Source: Bacteroidales bacterium (GTDB lineage Bacteria; Bacteroidota; Bacteroidia; Bacteroidales; UBA12170). From it: 64,000 nucleotides of DNA. Each line of letters opens with the position of its first letter. Position 1 is the stretch's first letter. Under the pieces are notes generated by a model. That model was not told where the DNA came from. It worked only from the letters and a program-made list of their open reading frames with translations, and did not search any database. Positions 54,349 through 63,183 of the stretch are shown piece after piece. The DNA lies in contig JADGDY010000001.1 of NCBI GenBank assembly GCA_016744655.1, positions 60,912 through 124,911 of the forward strand, read 5' to 3'. A program made the position numbers and the translations under genes.

Positions 54349-55398
54349 ATGACAAAAAAACTAACTATCCTCTTACTTCTATCTTTTCTTGTCAATAGTC
54401 TTTGGGCGCAAGAATACATTGTAAAAGTCAAAGAAATAGGCTCAAAAAAATACAAGTACATTAATGTCAATGGGGAAAATCAAAACGAAACCCCATATTT
54501 CGATGCTACTGATTTCGGTGAAGAGGGAAGAGGAATCGCAAAAATATCTGTAAGTAGTTTTTATCAAATTATTGATAAGAATGGAGAAATGATAAATTCT
54601 GATGCCATTATAAAACCAATTATTAATGATTGGTCGAGTGTAGCTGCAGGATTTAGAGATGGGATGGTCATAACGGAGATTAATGAATATTTTGGCGCCG
54701 TAAATTATAAAGGAAAAATGACTGTTCCTGGAATATACAGCAAACTTACCGAATTCGATGGTAATCATGCCATTGGAATAAAAGATAGAGAATATTTTGT
54801 GGTGAGTAATATTGGAGAAGAGACAAAAATTGAGATTAAAAAAATTAGAGCTGCAAAACGATTTTCAGAAGGATTAGCACCTATTAAAATTAAAGGGGCC
54901 TATGGTTATCTTGATACTTTAGGTCAGGTGGTTATTCGACCAAAATTCAAATCTACAGGTCATTTTAATGGTGGAGTTGCCTGGGCAAAAAGCCTCGATG
55001 GCCGAGTAGGATATATTGACAAATCAGGAAACTGGTTAGTAGAACCCATTTTTTTAATTGGTGATGATTACGATCCAGAAAGTGGATTTGCTAAAATTAA
55101 ATCAACACGTGGTTGGGCTTTTATTGATACTGCAAATCAATTTACCAATTTAGGAGTGACAAATGACTATTTTAATTTTTCTGAGGGTTTAGCCATTAAG
55201 AGAGAAAATGGTAGGATTGGATTTATTGACAATACGGGCGAATGGGTTATTAAGCCATATTTTGCCGTGGCTCATAAATTTACAAATGGTTTTGCCAGAG
55301 TTCAAGTAAATGGTAAATGGGGACTTATTGATAAAAAAGGCGAATGGCTGGTTGAACCCAATTATAAAGAAATTGGTAATGCTATACTCATAAAATAA
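54349..55398 (+). CDS. Secreted WG-repeat protein (copy 1)
   Basis: A 349-residue exported protein. The ATG at 54349 gives a signal peptide (TKKLTILLLLSFLVNSLWAQ); the longer frame adds 19 residues in front. The rest consists of WG repeats of about 35-50 residues: GYLDTLGQVVIRPKF, GYIDKSGNWLVEPIF, GFIDNTGEWVIKPYF, GLIDKKGEWLVEPNY. WG repeats form beta structures of unknown purpose, probably binding partners outside the cytoplasm. A close paralogue follows 15 bases after the stop. Confidence 0.85.
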   Translation: MTKKLTILLLLSFLVNSLWAQEYIVKVKEIGSKKYKYINVNGENQNETPYFDATDFGEEGRGIAKISVSSFYQIIDKNGEMINSDAIIKPIINDWSSVAAGFRDGMVITEINEYFGAVNYKGKMTVPGIYSKLTEFDGNHAIGIKDREYFVVSNIGEETKIEIKKIRAAKRFSEGLAPIKIKGAYGYLDTLGQVVIRPKFKSTGHFNGGVAWAKSLDGRVGYIDKSGNWLVEPIFLIGDDYDPESGFAKIKSTRGWAFIDTANQFTNLGVTNDYFNFSEGLAIKRENGRIGFIDNTGEWVIKPYFAVAHKFTNGFARVQVNGKWGLIDKKGEWLVEPNYKEIGNAILIK

Positions 55399-55413
55399 AA
55401 CTAGATTTTAATT

Positions 55414-56472
55414 ATGAAAAATAAACTTTCCCTATTAATAATCCTATTTACTGTACTCCAGAGCTTAACTGCACAAGAATACATTGTTACAGTAAAAATA
55501 CCTTATTCTGCTAGACATTCCTATCTCAAAATCAATAGTGATACACAAATTGAAGATGATTATTTTAAATGTCTAGATTTCACAACAGAAGGTTATGGTA
55601 TCATTTTAAATAGAGTGAGACAAGGATACCAAATCATAAATACAAACGGTGAGCAAATAGAATTAGAAGTTCCACTAAAGCCTATTGTTAGTGGATGGTC
55701 TGAGCAAACATCTGGGTTTAGCTGTGGAATGGTCAGGACAGAAAGAAATAACAAATTCGGAGCTCTAAACTATAAGGGGAAATTAACTGTTCCAATCATC
55801 TATAGTAACATAACAGAGTTTAATGATAACCATGCCATCGGGATGAAAGGAAAAGTATATTTTGTGGTGAGTAATAGTGGAGAAGAAACCAAGCTCGAAT
55901 TCGAAAAGATTAGAGAAATAAGAACTTTTTCTGAAGGACTAGCACCCATAAAAATAAAAGGTGTCTATGGGTATATAGATACCCTAGGCATTATGGTTAT
56001 AGAACCAAAACACAAGTCATGTGGGAGTTTTATAGGTGGAATTGCTTGGGCCAAAAATCAAGAAGGTAAAGTGGGATATATAGATAAGTCAGGTGAATGG
56101 GTTATTGAGCCTATTTATACCATGGGTGAAAATTACGACCAAGAAAGTGGACTAGCCAGAGTAAAATTAATTCAAAATTGGGGTTATATTGGTCTTGATA
56201 AACCATTTGATTCTTTAGGGGTTAGTAATTATTATTTTAGTTTCTTTGAAGGGCTAGCCATTAGTCGTAAAAATGGCAAAGTCGGATTTATAGATTCTAT
56301 AGGGGCTTGGGTTATCGAACCTATTTATGAAGCTGTACATAAGTTTAAAAATGGTTTTGCAAGGGTTCGAACAAAAGATAAATGGGGCATCATTGATAAA
56401 AAAGGGAAATGGCTAGTGGAGCCCAAATATGATAGGATTGGGGATGTGGTCATTATAAAAAGCAAAAAATAA
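55414..56472 (+). CDS. Secreted WG-repeat protein (copy 2)
   Basis: A 352-residue paralogue of the preceding protein, collinear from end to end: signal peptide (KNKLSLLIILFTVLQSLTAQ), then EYIVTVKIP against EYIVKVKEI in copy 1, HAIGMKGKVYFVVSNSGEETKLE, SEGLAPIKIKGVYGYIDTLG and the final GIIDKKGKWLVEPKYD. The two genes arose by tandem duplication and have since diverged, mostly in the first 80 residues. The small gap suggests co-transcription. The function is unknown. Confidence 0.85.
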   Translation: MKNKLSLLIILFTVLQSLTAQEYIVTVKIPYSARHSYLKINSDTQIEDDYFKCLDFTTEGYGIILNRVRQGYQIINTNGEQIELEVPLKPIVSGWSEQTSGFSCGMVRTERNNKFGALNYKGKLTVPIIYSNITEFNDNHAIGMKGKVYFVVSNSGEETKLEFEKIREIRTFSEGLAPIKIKGVYGYIDTLGIMVIEPKHKSCGSFIGGIAWAKNQEGKVGYIDKSGEWVIEPIYTMGENYDQESGLARVKLIQNWGYIGLDKPFDSLGVSNYYFSFFEGLAISRKNGKVGFIDSIGAWVIEPIYEAVHKFKNGFARVRTKDKWGIIDKKGKWLVEPKYDRIGDVVIIKSKK

Positions 56473-56520
56473 TTCACCTAATTAGCAAGGGTATGACACA
56501 CCCTTGTCACCCGCCCCTAC

Positions 56521-56528
56521 TACTTTTG
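56521..56528 (+). promoter_or_regulatory. -7 promoter element of the GyrI-like gene
   Basis: TACTTTTG is a full match 27 bases before the ATG at 56556. Confidence 0.55.
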
Positions 56529-56555
56529 TAGCTTCACAATAAAAAAACACTAAAA

Positions 56556-57014
56556 ATGAAGCAAACGAAACTAGAAGCATTTACAGTAATAGGAATTTCA
56601 ACTCGTACTACCAATGAGAATATGCAATCGGCAGCAGATATTGGAATGCTATGGAATAGATTTATGAGCGAAGGCCTCCTCCAAAAAATTCCCAATAAAA
56701 CAGACGATGCTATTTATTCTATTTATACCGAATATGAAAGTGATTATACCAAGCCTTATACTACCATTTTAGGTTGTAGAGTTAATAATGCCGATACAAT
56801 TCCTGAGGGGATGGTAGCCATAAATATTCAGGCTTCGGATTATAAAAAAATCACCACTAAAGGAAATCTACAAGAAGGATTAGTCTACAAGAAGTGGTTA
56901 GAAATTTGGAATATGGACCTAGATAGAGCCTATCAAGCCGATTTCGAAATCTATGGGCCAAAGGCACAAAACCCTATGGATGCTGAGGTGGATATTTTTG
57001 TTGGGGTGAAGTAA
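56556..57014 (+). CDS. GyrI-like/AraC effector-binding domain protein
   Basis: A 152-residue stand-alone effector-binding domain. The first strand LEAFTVIGISTRTTNEN, the middle DAIYSIYTEYESDYTKPYTTILGCRV and the end DRAYQADFEIYGPKA with a terminal VDIFVGVK follow the GyrI-like/Cass2 fold pattern. Such domains bind hydrophobic or cationic small molecules, either as parts of regulators (Rob, BmrR) or alone. It has its own promoter. No partner regulator is adjacent. Confidence 0.82.
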   Translation: MKQTKLEAFTVIGISTRTTNENMQSAADIGMLWNRFMSEGLLQKIPNKTDDAIYSIYTEYESDYTKPYTTILGCRVNNADTIPEGMVAINIQASDYKKITTKGNLQEGLVYKKWLEIWNMDLDRAYQADFEIYGPKAQNPMDAEVDIFVGVK

Positions 57015-57058
57015 AACCCATTAAAAACATGATCGTGTAAATTCATACCTTTACCATC

Positions 57059-57343
57059 ATGAAAAACAAAAGACCACTATACATCCTCCTAACCATAATA
57101 ACAATATTGTTAATTCCACTTATAGCCATGCAATTCACAGATGAAGTAAATTGGAGTTTTGGTGATTTTGCAATGGCCGCCGTTTTATTATTAGGTTCTG
57201 GATTTGTATTCGAATTGATCATAAGAAATATCAAGAACATTAAGCACAGAATGATTTTCTATGTTGCTATCATCATCCTACTTCTATTGCTATGGGCCGA
57301 ACTTGCTGTAGGATTATTTGGAAGCCCTTTTGCTGGCTCATAA
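57059..57343 (+). CDS. Small membrane protein, hypothetical
   Basis: A 94-residue protein with three hydrophobic helices (PLYILLTIITILLIPLIAM, FAMAAVLLLGSGFVFELII, MIFYVAIIILLLLLWAELAVGLFG). A conserved-looking WSFGDF joins helices 1 and 2. I cannot assign a function. It lies 44 bases after the GyrI-like gene and a weak -7 (TACCTTTA, 57046-57053) ends 5 bases before its ATG, so it may be expressed separately. Confidence 0.65.
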   Translation: MKNKRPLYILLTIITILLIPLIAMQFTDEVNWSFGDFAMAAVLLLGSGFVFELIIRNIKNIKHRMIFYVAIIILLLLLWAELAVGLFGSPFAGS

Positions 57344-57443
57344 AGGATTTAATTTTTAAAATTGAGAATATATTTTGCCCATTTTTTATTGGACTGTTCA
57401 ATCAGCCTTAATCAATGGGCAAAATATTTAAACAACAAAAGCT

Positions 57444-57815
57444 CTAAGCTTTCTTTTCTATAAACTGACGACAAGAAAACCACAAAACAATAGTAAATAA
57501 GTATATAATAATCCCATATAATGTGGGAATCATAGAAACTTTAAGTCCAGCGTAAATAATATTTGGTGAAACATTTCCGGCTTCAGCCAAAGAAGTGAAG
57601 GCACCATAAAGCCCAATCAACTGACCCAATATTCCAAAAACCAAGGCAAATAATCCAATGGATCTACCCTGATCTATTTTAGCTAATATCATTTCTTTTG
57701 ATTTAGATTTTCCATGTACAACCAAATGATAAATATACCAGATCATCATAATTAGGAATAAAATAGTCAGAATACTCATAAATAGGGCTCCACCCATAAA
57801 AAACAAATTTTTCAT
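57444..57815 (-). CDS. MotA/TolQ/ExbB-like proton-channel-type membrane protein
   Basis: A 123-residue protein with three helices. The segment GRSIGLFALVFGILGQLIGLYGAFTSLAEAGNVSPNIIYAGLKVSMIPTLYGI has the Gly-rich pore-helix pattern and the following A-GL-V-MIPTL helix of ExbB/TolQ/MotA proteins. It is much shorter than ExbB (about 240), lacking the large cytosolic loop. No ExbD, TolR or MotB partner is next to it, so whether it forms a working proton channel is doubtful. It is the only minus-strand gene between two plus-strand genes. Confidence 0.75.
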   Translation of the reverse strand: MKNLFFMGGALFMSILTILFLIMMIWYIYHLVVHGKSKSKEMILAKIDQGRSIGLFALVFGILGQLIGLYGAFTSLAEAGNVSPNIIYAGLKVSMIPTLYGIIIYLFTIVLWFSCRQFIEKKA

Positions 57816-57968
57816 CTCTTCAAATTTTTTAATTATTAATACGAGTCAAATGTACTGGTTACTGGTGCTTCCGGCCAAGGTCGAATCCAGTTCTAAACAG
57901 GTTGTATTGCCCTATTCTATTGCCTTTCCTAAATATTTAACGAAATTAGACGAAATTTTATTAGAAAC

Positions 57969-58736
57969 ATGAATATAAAATCATCAAACCTATCTTACCA
58001 TATATCCTATTGGATATTTGTAATTATTACTCTTAGTTTGGTTTTTGGCTTATCGTGGGGAAGTAATTTAGCAGCTTTTTATTTTATTTGCATGCTTCTT
58101 CCCATTGTATTTGGCACCTCCTATTTCTTTAATTATGTTTTGGTTCCTCGTTTTTATCTTAAAAAGAAATTATTCAAATTTGGTCTTTATTCATTTTATA
58201 CCGTAGTGATTTCTTTATACCTAGAAATGATTGTTTTGATGTTCTCATTTATTTATTTAGGACATTTCAGCTTTGAAAACCTTGGACCAAATGCATCAGA
58301 TACAGTCTTATTGGGAGTAATTTTATATCTCTTGGTATTTGTAGGATCCTTTCTATTAATGGCCCAACAGATCAAAGAAAATCAAGATAAAATTAAAAAT
58401 CTGCTTTTAGAGAAAGAAAAATCGAAAATAACCCAGCTCGAAATCGTTTCAAACAGAAAAAAAACCAAAATCCCTTATCAGGATATCCTCTATATTGAAA
58501 GTTTAACAGATTATATTCAAATTCACACCTCCACAGTTCCCATTACCAGCAAAGAAAAAATTAGCAATTTAGCTGCCCGTTTACCAGATAGTTTTCTTCG
58601 TATTCATCGTTCTTTTGTGATCAATAAAGAACAAGTGAAAAGTTTTACGAGTTCTGAAATCATTATTGGAGAACAGACTTTAAATATTGGACGGAGTTAT
58701 AAAGCTTTAGTACGTGAAGATCTTAAAAATATATAG
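57969..58736 (+). CDS. Membrane-anchored LytTR transcriptional regulator
   Basis: A 255-residue protein. Four membrane helices occupy residues about 10-140 (YWIFVIITLSLVFGLSW, FYFICMLLPIVFGTSYFF, GLYSFYTVVISLYLEMIVLMF, LLGVILYLLVFVGSFLLM). A short coiled coil follows (IKENQDKIKNLLLEKEK), then a LytTR DNA-binding domain (KIPYQDILYIESLTDYIQIHT, RLPDSFLRIHRSFVINKEQVK). There is no receiver domain, so the membrane part must sense the signal directly. Bacteroidota have many such one-component regulators; the target is unknown. Confidence 0.88.
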   Translation: MNIKSSNLSYHISYWIFVIITLSLVFGLSWGSNLAAFYFICMLLPIVFGTSYFFNYVLVPRFYLKKKLFKFGLYSFYTVVISLYLEMIVLMFSFIYLGHFSFENLGPNASDTVLLGVILYLLVFVGSFLLMAQQIKENQDKIKNLLLEKEKSKITQLEIVSNRKKTKIPYQDILYIESLTDYIQIHTSTVPITSKEKISNLAARLPDSFLRIHRSFVINKEQVKSFTSSEIIIGEQTLNIGRSYKALVREDLKNI

Positions 58737-58885
58737 TTTTCAACTTAGAAAATTTTCCTTTTTAATGTGTTTGCATTCATAGGTTTGCTTTTAATACTAC
58801 TCAATCGAAATTGATCTCTTTAAATTTTTTTATTACTGTGTATACATGATAAATATCAATATTATCAAAAAATATAAATCTTATT

Positions 58886-59611
58886 CTATACCTGCGCAAT
58901 ATAAAAGAAGGCTTCACCAGAATGATCTGTAACTAAAATACGGTCGCCTTCATCGATAATTACAGAACCTCCCAAGGATAATATTTTTGATTTTGTTCCT
59001 TGTAAATCGTCTACCCCGAAGCTGGAAATCCAATATTCGTATTTGCCTTTATAATCATTTGGAATTTCTAATATGTCGGTAATGTGATCTTGTTGGTTAT
59101 TATAAACTTCTACTCCACCATAGCCATTATCTTTTATATCCCACTCAAATATGCCTTGGTAAAATGGTAAAATTCGATTGATATCTGAAACATGAAGCTC
59201 ATTCCATATCAAAGTATTTGCTTCATTATTAGTTCTTGTACTTCTCAGTGCATCTCCTTCATAAACGGTAAAACCTGCTCCTTGTGGGTCTCTAATTAAA
59301 GCCACTTTTCCATATCCAGAAATGGTGTCTGTCATTTCTATTATACCATCTAGTTGTTGGGCTTGTTCCACGGTTTTATCCACACTATTTACTTGAATAT
59401 AGGTCATCCAAAAATGAGGCATGCGCATTTGCTTAAACTTATCTGGAGTCTCGTATAAACCAACCACCTCCTGATTTTCTTTATAAGCAGTGAAATAATC
59501 ATATTCATGGTAGTATTTCCATCCGAAGACCTCCTCATAAAACGAAATAGATGTCTTAGGTGAATAGCTAGAAAGATCTGAAAAAATTGGATTATTGGGT
59601 TTCATATTCAT
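58886..59611 (-). CDS. VOC (glyoxalase/bleomycin-resistance) family protein
   Basis: A 241-residue protein with two VOC modules. Module 1: FSDLSSYSPKTSISFYEEVFGWKYY with ALIRDPQGAGFTVYEG; module 2: WNELHVSDINRILPFYQGIFEW with ILVTDHSGEAFFYIA. Such proteins bind metal and small substrates; the reaction here is unknown. It starts 12 bases after the stop of the lipoprotein gene and is thus the second gene of the unit driven from the FNR-like box at 60191. A second ATG (59605) is equally possible. Confidence 0.83.
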   Translation of the reverse strand: MNMKPNNPIFSDLSSYSPKTSISFYEEVFGWKYYHEYDYFTAYKENQEVVGLYETPDKFKQMRMPHFWMTYIQVNSVDKTVEQAQQLDGIIEMTDTISGYGKVALIRDPQGAGFTVYEGDALRSTRTNNEANTLIWNELHVSDINRILPFYQGIFEWDIKDNGYGGVEVYNNQQDHITDILEIPNDYKGKYEYWISSFGVDDLQGTKSKILSLGGSVIIDEGDRILVTDHSGEAFFYIAQV

Positions 59612-59623
59612 GTTGTATTTTAA

Positions 59624-60139
59624 TTAGTCGTTGATGCTTCTTTTCCACACTTCTGAATATGGCTGTCCATCAACAGTCATTTTCACTATTAATTCATCAC
59701 CAGATAAACTGATGTTTATTTCATAGTATGTACCATCGGGCATATACATTTTCCCATCGCTATACTTTCCATCTTTGAAAAATATACCATCTAAAAAATA
59801 GTCTTCTTTGCTATTTTGAGCTTTTATTTCGGTTTCACCATCGTTATAATAATGGATTTTTCCAAAGTACTGATCATCATATTTAACAATCTCATAAATA
59901 GCCATATAATAATCGTTTTTCACTTCCCAAACACCAATAATACTATCTCCTTCAATATTAGGTAAAAGCTTAGATTTAAGCTTTTCCTTAAAGCTTACTG
60001 TATTAGAAATAGAGTCTTCACTCTTCATTTCTGAAATTTGTTTTTCAATCTTTTGTTGTTTTAACCTTTCCGTTCTTCCTTCACAGGATAGAAGCGTCAT
60101 GATAAAAATACTGGCCAAGAATATTGTTTTTATTTTCAT
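59624..60139 (-). CDS. DUF2147-like lipoprotein
   Basis: A 171-residue lipoprotein. The ATG at 60139 gives MKIKTIFLASIFIMTLLSC, with Cys19 as the lipid attachment site; the longer frame lies partly in the leader. After a charged helical stretch comes IIGVWEVKNDYYMAIYEIVKYDDQYFGKIHYY, DYFLDGIFFKDGKYSDGKMYMPDGTYYE and a last strand pair. This is the outline of the DUF2147 lipocalin-like family (calycin-type barrel), which may bind a hydrophobic ligand. It is the first gene after an FNR-like box and -7 element. Confidence 0.75.
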   Translation of the reverse strand: MKIKTIFLASIFIMTLLSCEGRTERLKQQKIEKQISEMKSEDSISNTVSFKEKLKSKLLPNIEGDSIIGVWEVKNDYYMAIYEIVKYDDQYFGKIHYYNDGETEIKAQNSKEDYFLDGIFFKDGKYSDGKMYMPDGTYYEINISLSGDELIVKMTVDGQPYSEVWKRSIND

Positions 60140-60163
60140 TTTATATTGATTTATTTGTTGTGG

Positions 60164-60211
60164 CAAAATTAGCAGCCTTCTCCTTTTTTTCTTTTGATCT
60201 AAGTCAAAAAG
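60164..60211 (-). promoter_or_regulatory. FNR-like box and -7 element of the lipoprotein/VOC unit
   Basis: CTTTTGATCTAAGTCAAAAAG without its last base spans 60191-60210, and the core TTGATCTAAGTCAA (60194-60207) matches TTGAT-N4-ATCAA at nine of ten fixed positions. On the minus strand, TAATTTTG (60164-60171) is a full -7 match 19 bases downstream of the box. The box thus covers the -33 region, the place of a class II activator. Confidence 0.72.
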
Positions 60212-60217
60212 GATTGC

Positions 60218-61051
60218 TTATTTTATTTTTTGAATTCTTATAGTAATCTCTTTTAACCTTAACCATTGTTGATAATACAAGGGTAAACTCACCATGCTTT
60301 CTATGTATTGATAAACATACATAATGATGGCAAATAGCGCACCATATTTAATATTTTCTTCTGATGTGGAAAATACAATGGCAAGCAAAAGAAGCCCCAT
60401 CATAATAAGCCAGCTTATGGAGTAATTTATGGTTTCAATATCTGATAGTTTAATATTAAATTTCATCAGTTTCAAGAGGTGGTGTTTTAAGTTTGATTGC
60501 TTATTACTGTTAATCACATTTACCTGATTCTCCAATTCATTATTGAAACTATAATTATGCGCTATGGTCCTACTTCCACTCATCCAATAGATCCCAATCA
60601 CTAAAATCCCAGCTAGCAAGGCAATGAAAAATATATTCAAATTCAAAAATGCTATGATGATAATCACTCCTATCAATCCCACGGTATGTTGAATAATTTC
60701 TGGCAATTGATTCTCAGCAAAATCGACCATTTCAGATAACATATTCAATCTTGCGGCTTTTACAGAATGTTGATTATTTGCTAGTTTCTTAATGGTTGCT
60801 GAACTCATACGAGTATATATTTTGGCATAAAACCGGGAATCAATTAATCGTCTTAAACCTCCTAAAAGAACCAATAGAAATCCAATAACACCTAATGAAA
60901 TAAGACCATTTATTTCCTTTAGCATAAAACCTTCAATGGCTTTTCCAATAAAAAGTGGAAATAATAGGGCGATGAAAGCTTCAGTAAGAATCAGGAAAAT
61001 AGTAAAAGTCAATCGCCACTTATTTTGTTTGAGGATGGCTTTAATAGGCAT
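60218..61051 (-). CDS. ABC-transporter-like six-helix membrane protein without ATPase
   Basis: A 277-residue membrane protein with the layout of an ABC type-1 (exporter) transmembrane domain: six hydrophobic helices, for example WRLTFTIFLILTEAFIALLFP, GVIGFLLVLLGGLRR and GLIGVIIIIAFLNLNIFFIALL, and the coupling-helix-like IYTRMSSATIKKLA. No Walker or signature motif follows, and no ATPase gene lies nearby. It may have lost its ATPase or act as a membrane partner of the radical SAM protein, with which it overlaps by 11 bases. Its role is unknown. Confidence 0.7.
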   Translation of the reverse strand: MPIKAILKQNKWRLTFTIFLILTEAFIALLFPLFIGKAIEGFMLKEINGLISLGVIGFLLVLLGGLRRLIDSRFYAKIYTRMSSATIKKLANNQHSVKAARLNMLSEMVDFAENQLPEIIQHTVGLIGVIIIIAFLNLNIFFIALLAGILVIGIYWMSGSRTIAHNYSFNNELENQVNVINSNKQSNLKHHLLKLMKFNIKLSDIETINYSISWLIMMGLLLLAIVFSTSEENIKYGALFAIIMYVYQYIESMVSLPLYYQQWLRLKEITIRIQKIK

Positions 61052-62573
61052 AAAGATAATTTAAAACAGGTTCAGAATAGGCCAAACTCCATAATGAAAG
61101 AGCAATCCATAAAATAGTAACTATCCAAAATAAAACCGGACTTTCATCTCTAGAAACAGGATCGAGATAAAAGGCCTGACGGTTTTTAATTCCTTGTATA
61201 CTCCACACTAAAAACAAAGCAGCAAAATAGAAATTGAATAATTCGAACCAAAAGGCTAAGGGTAATAATGCTAATGCCAACCAAGTTTTCCATTTTGCTT
61301 TTATACTCGAAATACCTTTTCTCGATGGTGGATTAATTTTTGTTTCAGACTCCTCTATCGTTTTCTTATTCTTCCTATTATTCCATTGCTCACTTTCTTT
61401 ATAAACAGACCATGTTCCGTTTTCTAATTCTTTGGCTGTCATTTTTGAAGGCTGAAAAACAGCATGGGAACCATCATATTTCGACCAATCTTTTGTTAGA
61501 ATTCTTCCTTCGGAATCTAGTTTTTTAAACGTCTCGGAACCAGGAAAAGGAATCATTAAATGAGGATAGGCCGTATCTACATTTATGTTTTTAATAAATG
61601 CCATTGTTTCCTCAAAAATAGAGTTATCGTGAGCATCAAAACCAAAGAGAAAATCGCCAACCACTTCAATTTCAAAACTCTTCACTATTTCAACATATTC
61701 CTTTATCTGTTCAGGTTTCACAAATCCTTTGCCTTGCTCTTTTAGCGCTTCTTCCGATGGAGTTTCAATTCCAAACAATAAAGCTTTTACTCCCGCTTTT
61801 TGCGCTGCTGCAAGGAGTTCTTTGTCTTTTGCTATAAGAATGGTAGTTTCCCCATAAAAGTTCATTTTAAGAGGCGCTAAGGCTTCAAATAAGTCCAATG
61901 CATATTTCTTATTATGGGTAAGGTTATCCGAATGTAATTCTACCCATTGCACACCTAGTTTTTTAAGTTCTTTAAGCTCCTCTACAATATGATTGATGGG
62001 GCGCAGATTAAACTTATCAAAGAATTGATGAACCAAACAAAAATCGCAAGACATAGGGCAACCTCTACTCACCACCACCGACCAAACCCAATTATACTTT
62101 GACAGTGGAATTAAATGAGTTGGATAAGGTTTCAGTTCTGCCAAATCCAGAGAAGATGTTCGTTTATATTCCGTTTTTAAGGTATTGCTTTCGATATCGC
62201 TTATAATGTTTTCCCATAAACCTTCCGATTCGCCAATGATGAGAGCATCTGCATTTTCTTTGGCTTCCTCTTGAAAGAAGAAAGTATGCAATCCACCCAG
62301 AATTGTAGTCCTTCCTTTTTCTTTGAATTTCTTGGTGATTTCGTATGCTCTGTAAGCATCCGGTGTCGACATAAATACTGCAATAATATCTGCATCCGAT
62401 TTAAAATTGGTTTTCATGCCAATGGTCTCGTCACACATTTCTATTTCGATGCCTGCTGGAATAGCGGCTGCAGCTGCAAAGATATTCTGTGGCGGACCAC
62501 CAGTTTCAGCCTTATATTGAGAATAGGAACTCCCAGCGGATGCTTTTATCAAATATATTTTCATGGTTTTCAT
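61041..62573 (-). CDS. B12-binding-type radical SAM protein with C-terminal membrane helices
   Basis: A 510-residue protein. Residues 1-130 resemble the cobalamin-binding domain of BchE/HpnP-like enzymes (SDADIIAVFMST, ILGGLHTFF), though DxHxxG is missing. The radical SAM core follows with its 4Fe-4S cysteines C172, C176 and C179 (RGCPMSCDFCLVH), YGETTILIAKD, LLFGIETPSEEAL and DFLFGFD. Residues about 430-510 add two or three membrane helices (WLALALLPLAFWFELFNFYFAALFLVW). Methylation or rearrangement of a lipid-like substrate would fit this type. A second ATG (62564) is equally possible. Confidence 0.85.
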   Translation of the reverse strand: MKTMKIYLIKASAGSSYSQYKAETGGPPQNIFAAAAAIPAGIEIEMCDETIGMKTNFKSDADIIAVFMSTPDAYRAYEITKKFKEKGRTTILGGLHTFFFQEEAKENADALIIGESEGLWENIISDIESNTLKTEYKRTSSLDLAELKPYPTHLIPLSKYNWVWSVVVSRGCPMSCDFCLVHQFFDKFNLRPINHIVEELKELKKLGVQWVELHSDNLTHNKKYALDLFEALAPLKMNFYGETTILIAKDKELLAAAQKAGVKALLFGIETPSEEALKEQGKGFVKPEQIKEYVEIVKSFEIEVVGDFLFGFDAHDNSIFEETMAFIKNINVDTAYPHLMIPFPGSETFKKLDSEGRILTKDWSKYDGSHAVFQPSKMTAKELENGTWSVYKESEQWNNRKNKKTIEESETKINPPSRKGISSIKAKWKTWLALALLPLAFWFELFNFYFAALFLVWSIQGIKNRQAFYLDPVSRDESPVLFWIVTILWIALSLWSLAYSEPVLNYLYAY

Positions 62574-62586
62574 TTTCTAAATGTTC

Positions 62587-63153
62587 TTAAAATTCGAAAG
62601 CAATTCTGACAATTGGATTGCGATATGGTGAATCTTCTTCATTATTAAGTTTAAAACTCACTAAGGCGCCCAAACTAAACCGACCTCCTAAATACTGTTT
62701 ATATCCGAGCCCAACAAAAGGAGTAAAGTTATCTGTAGCATAATCATATTTACCTGTTTCATCACTATACACTCCATTTCCCCATAAGCCTTCATAGGAT
62801 GTTTGAAGATAAAGATTTTTTATGAAATTTTCCTTATTTTCAAAAGGAAGGAAACGCAAAAAACAATTTCCTCCCAAATACCAAATTTGATCTTCAATCA
62901 GATTCTCAATAGTTTTATTATTCTCTTGAGTATAAACAATATTCTCAGTGTTCGAATAGGATATGTTAAGTCCTATTCCAACATAAGTTTTGGAAAATAC
63001 TTTTACTCCAAGCAAAGGAGTTAATTCAAATCGGTCTTGAAATCTGCCTAAATCTACAGATACGCTAATTCCATAGAAGAATTTCCGTTCTTCCTGTGCA
63101 TCAATGGCTTTTGTTAAAGTGATAAAAACTAGAATAACAATTAACTTTCTCAT
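62587..63153 (-). CDS. Small outer-membrane beta-barrel protein, hypothetical
   Basis: A 188-residue exported protein: signal peptide RKLIVILVFITLTKAIDAQ, then alternating strands (FYGISVSVDLGRFQDRF, YVGIGLNISYSN, WYLGGNCFLRFLPF, FTPFVGLGYKQYLGGRFSLGALVSF) ending VRIAFEF with a terminal Phe, as expected for an outer-membrane barrel. The family is not recognised. It is the first gene of the radical SAM unit, 13 bases before it, directly behind a -7 element and an FNR-like box. Confidence 0.75.
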   Translation of the reverse strand: MRKLIVILVFITLTKAIDAQEERKFFYGISVSVDLGRFQDRFELTPLLGVKVFSKTYVGIGLNISYSNTENIVYTQENNKTIENLIEDQIWYLGGNCFLRFLPFENKENFIKNLYLQTSYEGLWGNGVYSDETGKYDYATDNFTPFVGLGYKQYLGGRFSLGALVSFKLNNEEDSPYRNPIVRIAFEF

Positions 63154-63183
63154 ATATCTGTTCTTCGTTTAATGATGAAGCTG

